DNA of 64,000 nucleotides from Cellvibrio sp. KY-GH-1. GTDB taxonomy: Bacteria; Pseudomonadota; Gammaproteobacteria; Pseudomonadales; Cellvibrionaceae. Each line of letters begins with the position of its first letter. Positions within the stretch are counted from its first letter, which is position 1. Below are positions 1 through 8,024 of the stretch, piece by piece. The notes below the pieces were generated by a model. That model was not told the DNA's origin and did not search any database. It saw nothing but the letters and a program-made list of their open reading frames with translations. Both the position numbers and the translations under genes were made by a program. The stretch lies in NCBI RefSeq assembly GCF_008806975.1, contig NZ_CP031728.1:5187501-5251500 (forward strand). The letters are read 5' to 3'.

Positions 1-1
1 C

Positions 2-1897
2 ATGGATGCGAAGCAGCTTTATTCAATTGGTGTTTGGTGTGATGTTGGGCAAAAAGTATTTATGGTGGGTGAGGGTACCGATACTGAGCGGGTGATTTTC
101 TGTGCAGATGCCAAACAATGCCTGCTGGCTTTTTTTGAATTTCTGCACAGGGCTGACCCGGATATTTTAATCGGGTGGAGTGTTGTCCAATTCGATTTAC
201 TAACCCTGGAAAATATTTGCAAAAGTTTGCATATGGAGTTGCAGCTGGGGCGCGCCGGGCAAGCGATTCATTGGCGTCATGACGATGCAGATGCCGGTCG
301 CAGCTACGTGGTCATTCCGGGGCGGGTGGCGCTGGATGGAATCGAGTTGTTAAAAGCTGCAAATTATCGCTACGACAGTTATTCACTGCAAAATGTTTCC
401 GAGGAACTGTTGGGTGAAGGAAAGTTATTAACTGGCGATGACCGCGGCGGCGACATTACCCATCTGTTCAAACATGACAAGCTCGCATTGGCGGAATACA
501 ACCTGCGTGATTGTGAGCTGGTGTGGAAAATTTTCCAGCAACAGCAATTACTGGATTTTGCCATGGAGCGCAGCCAGTTAACGGGTTTATTGCTGGATCG
601 TATTGGTGGCTCAGTTGCTGCGTTTGAATATTTATATTTACCCCGTTTGCACAGGCGTGGTTATGTAGCTCCCAATTTGGGCGAATTGGAATCTGATATT
701 TATAGTCCCGGCGGCTATGTTATGAATTCGCAGCCTGGCATTTACGATAATGTGTTGGTTCTGGATTTTAAAAGCCTGTATCCAAGCATCATTCGCACGT
801 TTTTAATTGACCCATGCGCGTTCTGGATTGCACAACATCAACAGCTGGATGACACACAAACGGTGCCCGGATTTAACGGGGCGTATTTTGCACGTGAAGG
901 ACATATTTTACCGCAAGTGATTGAGCAGTTGTCGGCCGCACGCGACCGCGCCAAGCAACATAAAGATGCGCCTTTATCCCACGCCATAAAAATTATTATG
1001 AATTCCTTTTACGGTGTATTGGGTTCAATGGGATGCCGGTTCTTTGATCCACGCGTATGCAGTTCAATTACTTTGCGTGGCCATGAGATTATTCAACGCA
1101 GTCGCGACTGGATTGAGCAACAGGGTTATGCAGTTATCTATGGTGATACCGATTCACTGTTTGTGTGGCTGGAAAATAATTGTGTTGGTAAGGCTCCGAA
1201 AAATACCAGCCAATGCGATGCTATTGGCAAGCGCCTCGCCAAAGAGTTAAACCTCTGGTGGCAACAAACCTTGCAGACCGAATTTGCAATCAAAAGTGCA
1301 TTGGAAATTCAGTATGAGACCCATTATTTACGCTTCCTCATGCCGACAATTCGTGGCTCAGATCTGGGTACGAAAAAACGTTATGCGGGTTTGATAGAGG
1401 TAGATGGTGAACGGGAGATGGTGTTTAAAGGATTGGAAAATGTCCGCACTGATTGGACCCAACTGGCCAAGGAATTTCAGAGTGAGCTTTACCGCAAGAT
1501 TTTTGCTGGTGAAGACTATCTGGATTTTGTGCGCACAACCAACGATGAAGTGTTGGCCGGCAAACGCGATATGGAATTAATTTATCGCAAACGTTTGCGG
1601 CGACATTTACACGAGTACCAAAAGAACGTTCCACCCCACGTGCAGGCGGCGCGCAAGTATGTGCAATTAACCGGGGAATCGCTGCGACGCGGTGATTGGA
1701 TTAGCTACCTACTTACTATTAATGGGCCTGAGCCGGTAGGCCAATATGAAGTGGATATGGCGTTGCGCCAAAGCCCGATTGATTACCAGCATTATATCGA
1801 TAAACAATTAACCCCCGTTGCCGATAGTATTTTGCATTTTTTAAATGAATCCTTAATACAATTGGTAGATCAGCAGTTATCCCTATTTGGTAATTAA
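2..1897 (+). CDS. polB: DNA polymerase II (family B), 5'-truncated by the window edge
   Basis: Family B DNA polymerase with 3'-5' proofreading, used in E. coli for lesion bypass and replication restart. All three polymerase motifs are visible: motif A DFKSLYPSII near residues 255-264, motif B KIIMNSFYG near 330-338 and motif C YGDTDS near 380-385. The exonuclease part is present as the Exo II stretch (DILIGWSVVQFD) and an Exo III-like YNLRDCELVW. The visible 631 residues compare with about 780 for E. coli Pol II, so roughly 150 N-terminal residues lie upstream of the window and the ATG at position 2 is internal. The C-terminus is intact and ends in LSLFGN, which resembles a beta-clamp binding peptide (QLSLF). 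Identification is firm; the true start is not in view. Confidence 0.95.
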   Translation: MDAKQLYSIGVWCDVGQKVFMVGEGTDTERVIFCADAKQCLLAFFEFLHRADPDILIGWSVVQFDLLTLENICKSLHMELQLGRAGQAIHWRHDDADAGRSYVVIPGRVALDGIELLKAANYRYDSYSLQNVSEELLGEGKLLTGDDRGGDITHLFKHDKLALAEYNLRDCELVWKIFQQQQLLDFAMERSQLTGLLLDRIGGSVAAFEYLYLPRLHRRGYVAPNLGELESDIYSPGGYVMNSQPGIYDNVLVLDFKSLYPSIIRTFLIDPCAFWIAQHQQLDDTQTVPGFNGAYFAREGHILPQVIEQLSAARDRAKQHKDAPLSHAIKIIMNSFYGVLGSMGCRFFDPRVCSSITLRGHEIIQRSRDWIEQQGYAVIYGDTDSLFVWLENNCVGKAPKNTSQCDAIGKRLAKELNLWWQQTLQTEFAIKSALEIQYETHYLRFLMPTIRGSDLGTKKRYAGLIEVDGEREMVFKGLENVRTDWTQLAKEFQSELYRKIFAGEDYLDFVRTTNDEVLAGKRDMELIYRKRLRRHLHEYQKNVPPHVQAARKYVQLTGESLRRGDWISYLLTINGPEPVGQYEVDMALRQSPIDYQHYIDKQLTPVADSILHFLNESLIQLVDQQLSLFGN

Positions 1898-1998
1898 GTT
1901 TCTGATTGAAACGACTTGTAACAAAGCGTATCTATTTTCCCTTTGGCGGGCGTTATAAGTTGATAATGGATTTGAGTTTACTAATGGGAGTTTGAGCG

Positions 1999-2241
1999 AT
2001 GAAATGGTTGAACATTGTTTTTGTTTTATTCATCAGCGCTTGCAGCGAGCGCGGTTATTACGAATCTATTCAAACCAGTAACCGCAATCATTGCCAGCAA
2101 TTGGCCGGTTCTCAGCGCGACGAATGTTTTCGGCAGCTCGGCCCGGACTATCAAACTTATGAGCGGCAGCGACAAGAATTATTGATGGACGACAAACAGG
2201 AAAAATCGAAAGCGGAAAAAGACGGTGAAGCTCAAGAGTAA
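1999..2241 (+). CDS. Small putative lipoprotein, unknown function
   Basis: An 80-residue protein with a short hydrophobic N-terminus and a lipobox-like FISAC ending at Cys15, suggesting a lipid-anchored periplasmic protein. The rest is hydrophilic and highly charged, with two further cysteines spaced as NHCQQ and DECFR and a Lys/Glu-rich tail. I do not recognise the family. It starts about 100 bp after polB in the same direction, with a GGGAG-type ribosome site eight bases ahead of the ATG. Its stop codon abuts an 18-bp tandem repeat and a strong hairpin, so its transcript probably ends there. Confidence 0.65.
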   Translation: MKWLNIVFVLFISACSERGYYESIQTSNRNHCQQLAGSQRDECFRQLGPDYQTYERQRQELLMDDKQEKSKAEKDGEAQE

Positions 2242-2243
2242 TT

Positions 2244-2297
2244 GATCAGCAGTATACTATCGATCTTCAGTATATTGTTGATCGCCAGTATATTATG
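2244..2297. repeat. Three tandem imperfect 18-bp repeats
   Basis: Three back-to-back 18-mers, each starting GATC and containing CAGTATA (2244-2261, 2262-2279, 2280-2297). They begin two bases after the stop codon of the small lipoprotein gene. The third copy forms the left arm of the terminator that follows. The function of the array itself is not known. Confidence 0.85.
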
Positions 2298-2315
2298 GAT
2301 ACTGGCGATCGCTTT
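2280..2315 (+). terminator. Rho-independent terminator made from a repeat unit
   Basis: A perfect 12-bp stem (GATCGCCAGTAT pairing with ATACTGGCGATC), a 7-base loop, then GCTTTT. It lies between convergent genes and most likely ends the lipoprotein transcript. Confidence 0.75.
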
Positions 2316-2330
2316 TAATGTCGCAAAAAA

Positions 2331-3002
2331 TTAATTGCAAATACTACCGGTGATTTTTACCAGTTCAGTCGGGCTATTTACCGGCTTGCTACCCTGAAAG
2401 CCAAACTCAACGGATTGTCCCGGTTGGATAACCCGATTCCAATCCAGATTGCTGGCGCTATAGCTGCCGGAAAAATTGGCGTTCCAACCCTTACCTGTAC
2501 CGCCGGTATCACCCTGGCAGCGCGAATGAGCAAGTCCCATATTGTGACCCAGTTCGTGCGCTAAAACCAACGGGCCGCAATGGGGACCGACGACTGTCCA
2601 GGTCCAGTTGCCATCCAGCGTCATGTAGCCTATACCGCATTTGCCGGTTATATGCAGCTGCGTTACGAAATCCGCACCGTATTGATCGCGCAATTGAATA
2701 GCGCGTTGCTGCACACGTAAATTTCCTAACAACTGGTCCATGGTGTCTCCGCCAATCGAATTCTCTACGACTCCCACAATACGCAATTGGATATCTACGC
2801 GGCTTGCGCTATAGGCATTGTTGATTTGTGTTGACCAACTTTGCATGGCGGTAGCGACATTATTATTAAAATAATTTTTACTGTACTGATCGTAAAGTAC
2901 CAATAAATCAACGGTGGCTGCACGTGCACCTGTTGAAAAGATAAATAACACCAGGGCCAAGCCTGCGCTCAGATTATAAATGTTTGAAACTATTTTCTTC
3001 AT
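2331..3002 (-). CDS. Secreted zinc metalloprotease (metzincin / reprolysin-like)
   Basis: A 223-residue exported protein. The N-terminus is a clear signal peptide (MKKI..., hydrophobic core to about residue 28, GARA before the mature part). Residues 149-159 read HELGHNMGLAH, the metzincin zinc motif HExxHxxGxxH with three histidine ligands and the catalytic Glu150. It matches small bacterial reprolysin-like (M12B-type) peptidases. The cysteines at 122, 142, 162 and 222 may form disulfides in the periplasm or outside the cell. No adhesion or carbohydrate-binding domain is attached. Downstream on its own strand lies the terminator hairpin at 2280-2315. The substrate is unknown; it may be a nutritional or defensive protease. 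Confidence 0.85.
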   Translation of the reverse strand: MKKIVSNIYNLSAGLALVLFIFSTGARAATVDLLVLYDQYSKNYFNNNVATAMQSWSTQINNAYSASRVDIQLRIVGVVENSIGGDTMDQLLGNLRVQQRAIQLRDQYGADFVTQLHITGKCGIGYMTLDGNWTWTVVGPHCGPLVLAHELGHNMGLAHSRCQGDTGGTGKGWNANFSGSYSASNLDWNRVIQPGQSVEFGFQGSKPVNSPTELVKITGSICN

Positions 3003-3096
3003 GATAATTTGACCTACTCAATAAGTTCATTGTTATTAGTTGCCGTGTGTACTGGACGTATGTAGCTACCTTGCTGTTATATTTTCCGGAAATAAA

Positions 3097-3445
3097 TTAT
3101 TGGCGGTTCATTCCATCGGTTGGCGGAATCACTATGTCGGTTGGGTGATCGGGATTCGGTTTAAACAATGTTGAGCTGGAAGCAATCCAGCCTTGTGAGT
3201 CATTGACTTGAATAACATAGTGGCCGTTGGGGGTATCGAATCTGCCCAGGCTAATACCATTACCTTGGGTGAGGCTGACGAGCATCGGCCCATCAATATT
3301 TTTTAGCTGCCTGCTTTTTCTGACGCAATATCCGCTATTTCCGGGGATGTAGAATTTATGTCCTGGCGTTTTTGTGTTGCCAGGAAAAAAATAATCCTGC
3401 TATTAAAGCCAGCATTATCAGAAATCCTGTTTGGTAGATTTTCAT
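3097..3445 (-). pseudogene. Frame-broken small membrane-anchored protein gene (candidate pseudogene)
   Basis: An ATG at 3445 opens a frame encoding MKIYQTGFLIMLALIAGLFF, a convincing membrane anchor or signal, but it stops after 29 residues. A different frame continues from about position 3360 to 3097 (…KFYIPGNSGYCVRKS…, then MLVSLTQGNGISLGRF… to TDGMNRQ). Removing one base near 3361 would join them into one protein of about 115 residues. Either half alone looks incomplete. The family is not recognised, and a base-calling error is an alternative to a real mutation. The gene lies 94 bp upstream of the metalloprotease on the same strand. Confidence 0.5.
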
Positions 3446-3682
3446 GGATAAATCTCGCGCTGTGATTTAAAGAGTGATCTGAAAAAATTATTGTTATGAG
3501 TGAATGCAAATCGCGGTAGATAAATTATTCGCAGGCATCATTCGCAAATACCTCTCACTCTAGGTTTGCGGAACAGAAATGACAGTTCGGCTTTGAGTTC
3601 AAGCGAGTTAGAACTGGGGTATTGTGAGAGAGTCGTGGTTCGGGCTATAGTCCTCGCCCCTTAGTCATTTACAGGTAAAACC

Positions 3683-4093
3683 ATGGCCGATATCGATGAA
3701 ATTCTGGATTTGCTGCGCGAACATAATGAATCTGTGCCAGTACCTTTGGAATTGCCCGATGAAGATCGTCTGGTAGAAATAGAAGAAGAGATTCTGTTGC
3801 CTATCCCACGCGATATGCGCACCTTTTTATTGGAAGCCAGTGACGTGGTTTATGGAGGAATAGAACCAGTAACTGCTGCTGATCCTAACTCCCACACCTA
3901 TTTGCCAGAAGTAACGGCAGTCGCTTGGTCCCAGGGGGTGCCGCGCTACCTGATGCCCTTGTGTGAAGTGAACGGTAACTACTACTGCGTAGAACCCGAG
4001 GGCGAGGTGGTGTTTTGGCGCGATGGCGACCTGACTGATGAATCCTGGCCTTCCGTATGGCACTGGATTCGCGATGTGTGGCTGGAATCCTAG
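3683..4093 (+). CDS. SMI1/KNR4 (SUKH) family protein
   Basis: A 136-residue soluble acidic protein with no signal peptide. The pattern of an N-terminal helix, ILLPIPRDMRTFLLEASDVVYGG, and a C-terminal segment with FWRDGDLTDESWPSVWHWIRDVW fits the SUKH/SMI1-KNR4 fold. Members of this superfamily act as immunity proteins in polymorphic toxin systems, while others are housekeeping. No toxin gene is adjacent, so I do not call it an immunity protein. The start has AGGTAAA eight bases upstream. The surrounding genes show no operon partner. Confidence 0.75.
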   Translation: MADIDEILDLLREHNESVPVPLELPDEDRLVEIEEEILLPIPRDMRTFLLEASDVVYGGIEPVTAADPNSHTYLPEVTAVAWSQGVPRYLMPLCEVNGNYYCVEPEGEVVFWRDGDLTDESWPSVWHWIRDVWLES

Positions 4094-4243
4094 TATTTAG
4101 CTAGTGTCGGGAAATTGAACAAGCGAATTGATGTTTTTTATCAGATAATTTTTCTATTTCATTGATTTTCAATAAAAACTAATAACTGGAATAAAGTGTG
4201 CTTGACGGATAAAACCACTAACTTCTCTTATAAGGATAAGATT

Positions 4244-4789
4244 ATGACTTTTCGTAAAATTCTTGCAGCACTGGGTTTAACTCTCGCGTTATCTCCACTT
4301 GCCAATGCGGTTCCAATTCTTGGCGGCAACATTTTTGTTACTGAAACCGGTAATGTTACCGCGACTTACTTGGGACACACTGCTGGCTATACCAATGAGT
4401 TGTACCTCTACCTGCCATCTAATGGTTTGGGCATTATTTTCAATAACCACACGACACCAGTGGGTACCACTTTTGATCTGGGTTCATTCACTGCAGGCAC
4501 TGAACTGGTATTCGCCATTCATGTGTTGAACACTGACGAGACATTCTATTCTGGTGATGCCTCTCGCAATGCTGATGGTATTGCCCACGCTGTGGTAGAT
4601 ACTGAGTATTCAGCGGATGCAGCTTATGTTGGTTTTGAGGATTTATTTGGTGGCGGCGATCGCGACTATGATGACGTGAAGTTCAGCTTTACCAATATTG
4701 GAACCACCGAAGTTCCAGAGCCAGCTCCTTTGGCATTGTTTGCATTGGGATTGTTGGGGCTTGGTTTGGCCCGTCGTAAACACAGCTAG
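4244..4789 (+). CDS. PEP-CTERM protein with DUF4114-like domain
   Basis: An exported protein of 181 residues. It has a signal peptide (MTFRKILAALGLTLALSPLANA) and a C-terminal sorting tag VPEP, a hydrophobic helix and RRK. The tag is the PEP-CTERM signal, processed by exosortase/XrtA in the inner membrane. The acidic stretch GGGDRDYDDVKF near the end of the ectodomain is typical of DUF4114, probably a calcium-binding beta fold. The start is taken at 4244, where AAGGATAAG precedes the ATG; the open frame extends 16 codons further upstream without a comparable site. No exosortase gene is in the window, which is usual because targets are scattered. A strong terminator follows. Confidence 0.85.
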   Translation: MTFRKILAALGLTLALSPLANAVPILGGNIFVTETGNVTATYLGHTAGYTNELYLYLPSNGLGIIFNNHTTPVGTTFDLGSFTAGTELVFAIHVLNTDETFYSGDASRNADGIAHAVVDTEYSADAAYVGFEDLFGGGDRDYDDVKFSFTNIGTTEVPEPAPLALFALGLLGLGLARRKHS

Positions 4790-4820
4790 TCCAACGACAG
4801 TTTTACTGTAGTTGTAAAAA

Positions 4821-4845
4821 AAGCCCGACACAGTCGGGCTTTTTT
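4821..4845 (+). terminator. Rho-independent terminator
   Basis: A 9-bp stem (AAGCCCGAC / GTCGGGCTT) with a 3-base loop, flanked by A and T runs. It closes the PEP-CTERM gene and could work in both directions. Confidence 0.9.
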
Positions 4846-5012
4846 CTTTGCCCCCACCAATCGAAGGGGATTCAGCTACAGGTGCATGGTTGCTTTAGGC
4901 GAGATTGATCACGAAAATAGATTCTTGTGCCACATAACAGCGACGTCCTGGGCTACACTCAACCTCCCGGCGACACTCTAGTGTTTGCTTTCACCTGTAC
5001 AGAGAATTTACC

Positions 5013-5798
5013 GTGCACTTACGTTCTGTGTTTGCTTTGAGCTTGCTACTGGCAATTGCCAGCGGGTCGGCCTTGGCTGCGCAAGAGGTACGCGGTGAGT
5101 TGCAGGGCCATGCGCAGGAATCCAGCCTCGCTGACTTTGAAGATCAGGTGCGTCGTGTCGCTGAACAAACTGCCGCCGCTGAAAAGGCGCGTGCGGAGCA
5201 GGAGCGTAAAGAGTATGAAGCAGCTGCAAAAAAGCAGGAGTTCAAATTTTTTAAGTATCGTAAAGACGGCGCGGTAGCCTATTCCGATCGCCAGCCGCAT
5301 AAAACCGACTTTGAGGTTATTGTCTACAACTCCTGTTACGCTTGTAACCCACTGTCACGTATTGATTGGCGCGGTACACGTTTACACCTCACCGAGTTTA
5401 CCTATTCCATTAGTCGCACTGCCCGTAAATACGGGGTGGATCCAGCGTTGGTAAGAGCCGTTATCCATGCTGAATCCAACTTCAACCCACTTGCTCGCTC
5501 GCGGAAAGGGGCGATGGGGCTAATGCAATTAATGCCAGGCACAGCGCGCGATATGGGCGTTGGCGATGCTAGCAACGCGGCGCAAAATATTGAGGGTGGG
5601 GTGAAATATCTGGCTTGGCTACTCAAACGCTTTAATGGCGATATCACCAAGGCAACTGCAGCTTATAATGCGGGTCCGGGGGCGGTGGATAAATATCGTG
5701 GTGTCCCGCCTTATGAAGAAACTAAAACTTATGTATTCCGTGTAAATATTCTGCATCAACGCTACAAGACCCAATTGGCTTCGCTCGCGCAAAACTAG
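5013..5798 (+). CDS. Lytic murein transglycosylase (SLT domain)
   Basis: Cleaves the MurNAc-GlcNAc bond of peptidoglycan with 1,6-anhydro product formation, in the periplasm. It starts at a GTG with AGAG upstream. Residues 1-22 form a signal peptide, about 40-75 are a charged helix rich in Glu, Lys and Ala, and 78-125 are a small DUF4124-like strand region (KDGAVAYSDRQP). The SLT domain occupies about 140-250, with catalytic Glu154 in HAESNFNP, then GLMQLMPGTA (169-178) and AYNAGPGAV (217-225). The 261-residue length matches small SLT proteins of the Pseudomonas/Cellvibrio type. The stop codon is followed two bases later by an octanucleotide repeat. Confidence 0.93.
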   Translation: MHLRSVFALSLLLAIASGSALAAQEVRGELQGHAQESSLADFEDQVRRVAEQTAAAEKARAEQERKEYEAAAKKQEFKFFKYRKDGAVAYSDRQPHKTDFEVIVYNSCYACNPLSRIDWRGTRLHLTEFTYSISRTARKYGVDPALVRAVIHAESNFNPLARSRKGAMGLMQLMPGTARDMGVGDASNAAQNIEGGVKYLAWLLKRFNGDITKATAAYNAGPGAVDKYRGVPPYEETKTYVFRVNILHQRYKTQLASLAQN

Positions 5799-5800
5799 TT

Positions 5801-5848
5801 TTCTCTCTTTCTCTCTTTCTCTCTTTCTCTCTTTCTCTCTTTCTCTCT
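5801..5848. repeat. Octanucleotide tandem repeat, six perfect copies
   Basis: Six uninterrupted copies of TTCTCTCT followed by a partial copy, two bases after the transglycosylase stop codon. Perfect polypyrimidine arrays of this kind are prone to slippage. It lies outside any reading frame, so any effect would be on mRNA 3' end or stability, or on DNA structure. Confidence 0.95.
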
Positions 5849-6005
5849 TTCGCCCTTTTTGGGTGTTAGCCGTCTTTTCAAAGTAGTGATTCGTCACTTA
5901 GTTTCCATAACAAAACGATCTAAATTCAGCGTCGTATTTCGCTCAAAAAACAGACGCTTTTGCCGCTATAGGGATAACAACCATTAATCCAGTGAAGGTG
6001 TCAGC

Positions 6006-7064
6006 ATGATTGTTTCCAATGCGCAGATTTATATGGGGGCCCGGCAAGCGTACCGGGAAGAGCGTAAAGTCAGTGAAAGTCTGGAGTTTTGGGCAAATGG
6101 TCGGCAGCCAGATACCAGGGTTGTGGAGGAAGAGCCTGCAAAGCCATCTGTTGATGTGGATATCTCCCAGGCTGGCTCTCTGCTGGCCCGTTATCGCCAG
6201 CAACAGACAGTAAATTTTGAAACACAGATGGATGCGCGCTCGCGCTTAAATCTGATGATTATTGAGGCTATGTATAAATCAATCACGGGGAAAGACTTGA
6301 GTATCGTTGATCCCTCTGAGTTAGCAACTGCGCATGAAAATCCCATGCTTTCAATTGATACTCCGGTGCCAGCGCGAACGGCGCCGGTCAATAGCGGGCC
6401 GGGCTTGGTCTATCAGCGACGTGAACGCTATCAGGAAACTGAAACACTGAGCTTTGCGGCAGCGGGGGTAGTTAAAACCGCCGATGGTCGCGAGCTAAAT
6501 TTTTCCGCTGCACTTTCGATGAGTCGCGATTTTGTGCAGGAATCCAATCTGGAAATTCGTCAGGGATCTGCGCAAAAAATTGACCCGCTGGTAATAAATT
6601 TTGATGGTTTGGGAGCACAACTTTCACAAACACGCTTTGAATTCGATTTGGATAACAATGGCACGGCTGAACAAATCGCCAGTTTGCGCCCGGGCAGTGG
6701 TTATTTGGCGTTGGACAGAAATAGCGATGCCATTATTAATAATGGCAGTGAACTATTTGGCCCCAGCAGTGGGCGCGGTTTTGCTGAACTCGCCGTGTAT
6801 GATGAGGACGGCAATAATTTTATCGATGAGGCCGATAGTGTTTACCATCAATTGCGCATCTGGATAACCAATGAAGATGGCAGTAGTCAATTGGCTGCAT
6901 TAGGGGATAAAAATATCGGGGCAATTTTTCTTGGGCATGTGACATCGCCCTTCCAGTTAAAAGATGCGAATAACAAATTGCTAGGCGAAGTGGCTAATTC
7001 GGGCATTTACCTAACTGAAGATGGCAAAGCGGGAGTCATTCAGGAAATTAACCTCAGCGTATAA
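6006..7064 (+). CDS. EF-hand-like calcium-binding protein, unknown function
   Basis: A 352-residue protein without signal peptide or membrane segment. The C-terminal 150 residues hold three Asp/Asn-rich loops resembling EF-hand or dockerin-like calcium sites: DLDNNGTAE (about 214), LDRNSDAIINNGSELFG (about 238) and YDEDGNNFIDEADS (about 264). The LDxNxDxxIxNGxELFG pattern is common in proteins that accompany RTX-type or haemolysin-related proteins. The N-terminal half (SNAQIYMGARQAYREE…) is unrecognised. Family homologues are usually annotated hypothetical. It stands alone between two terminator-like regions. Confidence 0.7.
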   Translation: MIVSNAQIYMGARQAYREERKVSESLEFWANGRQPDTRVVEEEPAKPSVDVDISQAGSLLARYRQQQTVNFETQMDARSRLNLMIIEAMYKSITGKDLSIVDPSELATAHENPMLSIDTPVPARTAPVNSGPGLVYQRRERYQETETLSFAAAGVVKTADGRELNFSAALSMSRDFVQESNLEIRQGSAQKIDPLVINFDGLGAQLSQTRFEFDLDNNGTAEQIASLRPGSGYLALDRNSDAIINNGSELFGPSSGRGFAELAVYDEDGNNFIDEADSVYHQLRIWITNEDGSSQLAALGDKNIGAIFLGHVTSPFQLKDANNKLLGEVANSGIYLTEDGKAGVIQEINLSV

Positions 7065-7090
7065 AGCTAATTGGTTTGCCGAGCCCTAAA

Positions 7091-7119
7091 ACAACAAGCC
7101 CCTGAGGCGGGGCTCGTTG
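7091..7119 (-). terminator. Hairpin between convergent genes
   Basis: Inverted repeat CAACAAGCCCC…GGGGCTCGTTG. Read on the minus strand it is followed by a T-rich tract (TTGTTGTTTTA), so it probably ends the 7167-7646 gene. Confidence 0.5.
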
Positions 7120-7166
7120 CAGTGGTCTGAACAACAGTCATTTTAATAATATCGAGTGCTGTTGGT

Positions 7167-7646
7167 TTATTTGGCATCCGTACGAACTACCAACTCATTT
7201 CCGCTGCGCAGACTGGCGAAAGATTCACTGCCAATACCACTCGAGAGAACTTCATCATTAAATTTAACGTGCAGAACATTTTTGGTGTTGTGCTCGCGCA
7301 ATTTTACGGTGAGATCTTTTGAATTTACTGCGATGATTTTGCCCTTGATTTCAGCGGCTACTGGAGTGGACATACGGTTTTTTAAAATCACAGTATCTCC
7401 TTCGCGCAGCGCAGCTAATTTCATTAAGCGGCCTTTGGTGGTCGCCACTTTTGCACCTTGCACTACGTTGAACGTTTTGGTTTCACCCGACTCAGTTTTG
7501 ATCGTGATAGAGCTTTCAGCTTCGCTCACGCTTTTTACAGTACCGGGAACCTCTTTATAGGAAACAAACGAGTAGGCGCTGGCAAAAGAAGAAAGACTTA
7601 CCAGAGAAACCAACGCCACAGTCTTAACAAATGGAACCTTAGACAT
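7167..7646 (-). CDS. Small exported protein with OB/DUF5666-like strand pattern
   Basis: A 159-residue protein starting at the ATG at 7646, which has AAGAGG upstream; the longer open frame to 7727 lacks a ribosome site. Residues 1-23 (MSKVPFVKTVALVSLVSLSSFASA) are a signal peptide. The mature part alternates short beta strands (GTVKSVSEAESSITIKTESG, then REGDTVILKNRM, then GKIIAVNSKDLTVKLRE), which resembles the repeated OB-like DUF5666 pattern. No catalytic motif is seen, so a periplasmic binding or stress role is only a guess. Its 5' region carries a palindrome ACAACGTTGTC that recurs 250 bp further upstream. Confidence 0.65.
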   Translation of the reverse strand: MSKVPFVKTVALVSLVSLSSFASAYSFVSYKEVPGTVKSVSEAESSITIKTESGETKTFNVVQGAKVATTKGRLMKLAALREGDTVILKNRMSTPVAAEIKGKIIAVNSKDLTVKLREHNTKNVLHVKFNDEVLSSGIGSESFASLRSGNELVVRTDAK

Positions 7647-7678
7647 GATTAAAAACCTCTTAGATGATTGGATTTGAA

Positions 7679-7689
7679 ACAACGTTGTC
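7679..7689. promoter_or_regulatory. Palindromic operator-like site (copy 1)
   Basis: ACAACGTTGTC, with the central CG palindrome typical of LacI-family operators. It lies 33-43 bp upstream of the start of the 7167-7646 gene. An 11-base identical core recurs at 7933-7943. Confidence 0.4.
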
Positions 7690-7926
7690 AGTAGTAGACA
7701 AAATTGATTATAGGGAAGCGTAATCATTATTTGTTACTTTTTGTGACGATTACTTAAACCGTTTTTTCACTAAAACTAAAAAAATTATTATTTTTATTCA
7801 TATATGAAATATAAAAAGGTTTTTTTAATTTTTAAAGTTATTAAAAGCACAGATTGAGGGCATATTTTTGAGAAGGTGTTACCGAATGTAATTTGTTGGT
7901 GTTTTGATGTGAAAGATTATTGTGCG
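7690..7926. other. AT-rich intergenic stretch
   Basis: Very AT-rich, with runs of A and T (about 7740-7850) and no open frame with a ribosome site. It probably contains promoter elements for the minus-strand exported protein. I see no RNA gene. Confidence 0.5.
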
Positions 7927-7950
7927 CCAATGGACAACGTTGTCTATTGG
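7927..7950. promoter_or_regulatory. 24-bp near-perfect palindrome (operator-like, copy 2)
   Basis: CCAATGGACAAC/GTTGTCTATTGG, one mismatch per arm. It contains the same ACAACGTTGTC core as the site at 7679. Outer arms (TGCGCC upstream, GGTGCGCA downstream) extend the symmetry. Confidence 0.45.
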
Positions 7951-7972
7951 CTGTGTAATTTTGGTGCGCAAT

Positions 7973-8000
7973 AAAAAACCCGCACGGAGGCGGGTTTTTT
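7973..8000 (-). terminator. Rho-independent terminator of argDF
   Basis: An 11-bp stem AAAAAACCCGC / GCGGGTTTTTT, 25 bp past the argF stop on its strand. Confidence 0.9.
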
Positions 8001-8024
8001 GGGGTGTTACTGTTAAGGAGGTAA

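Noticed and set aside
3683..4093. SUKH protein as a toxin immunity gene
   Set aside because: No toxin or polymorphic-toxin gene lies next to it, so the assignment would be a guess.
5801..5848. CRISPR array
   Set aside because: The units are 8 bp without spacers; it is a simple tandem repeat. No CRISPR array or cas gene was seen in the window.
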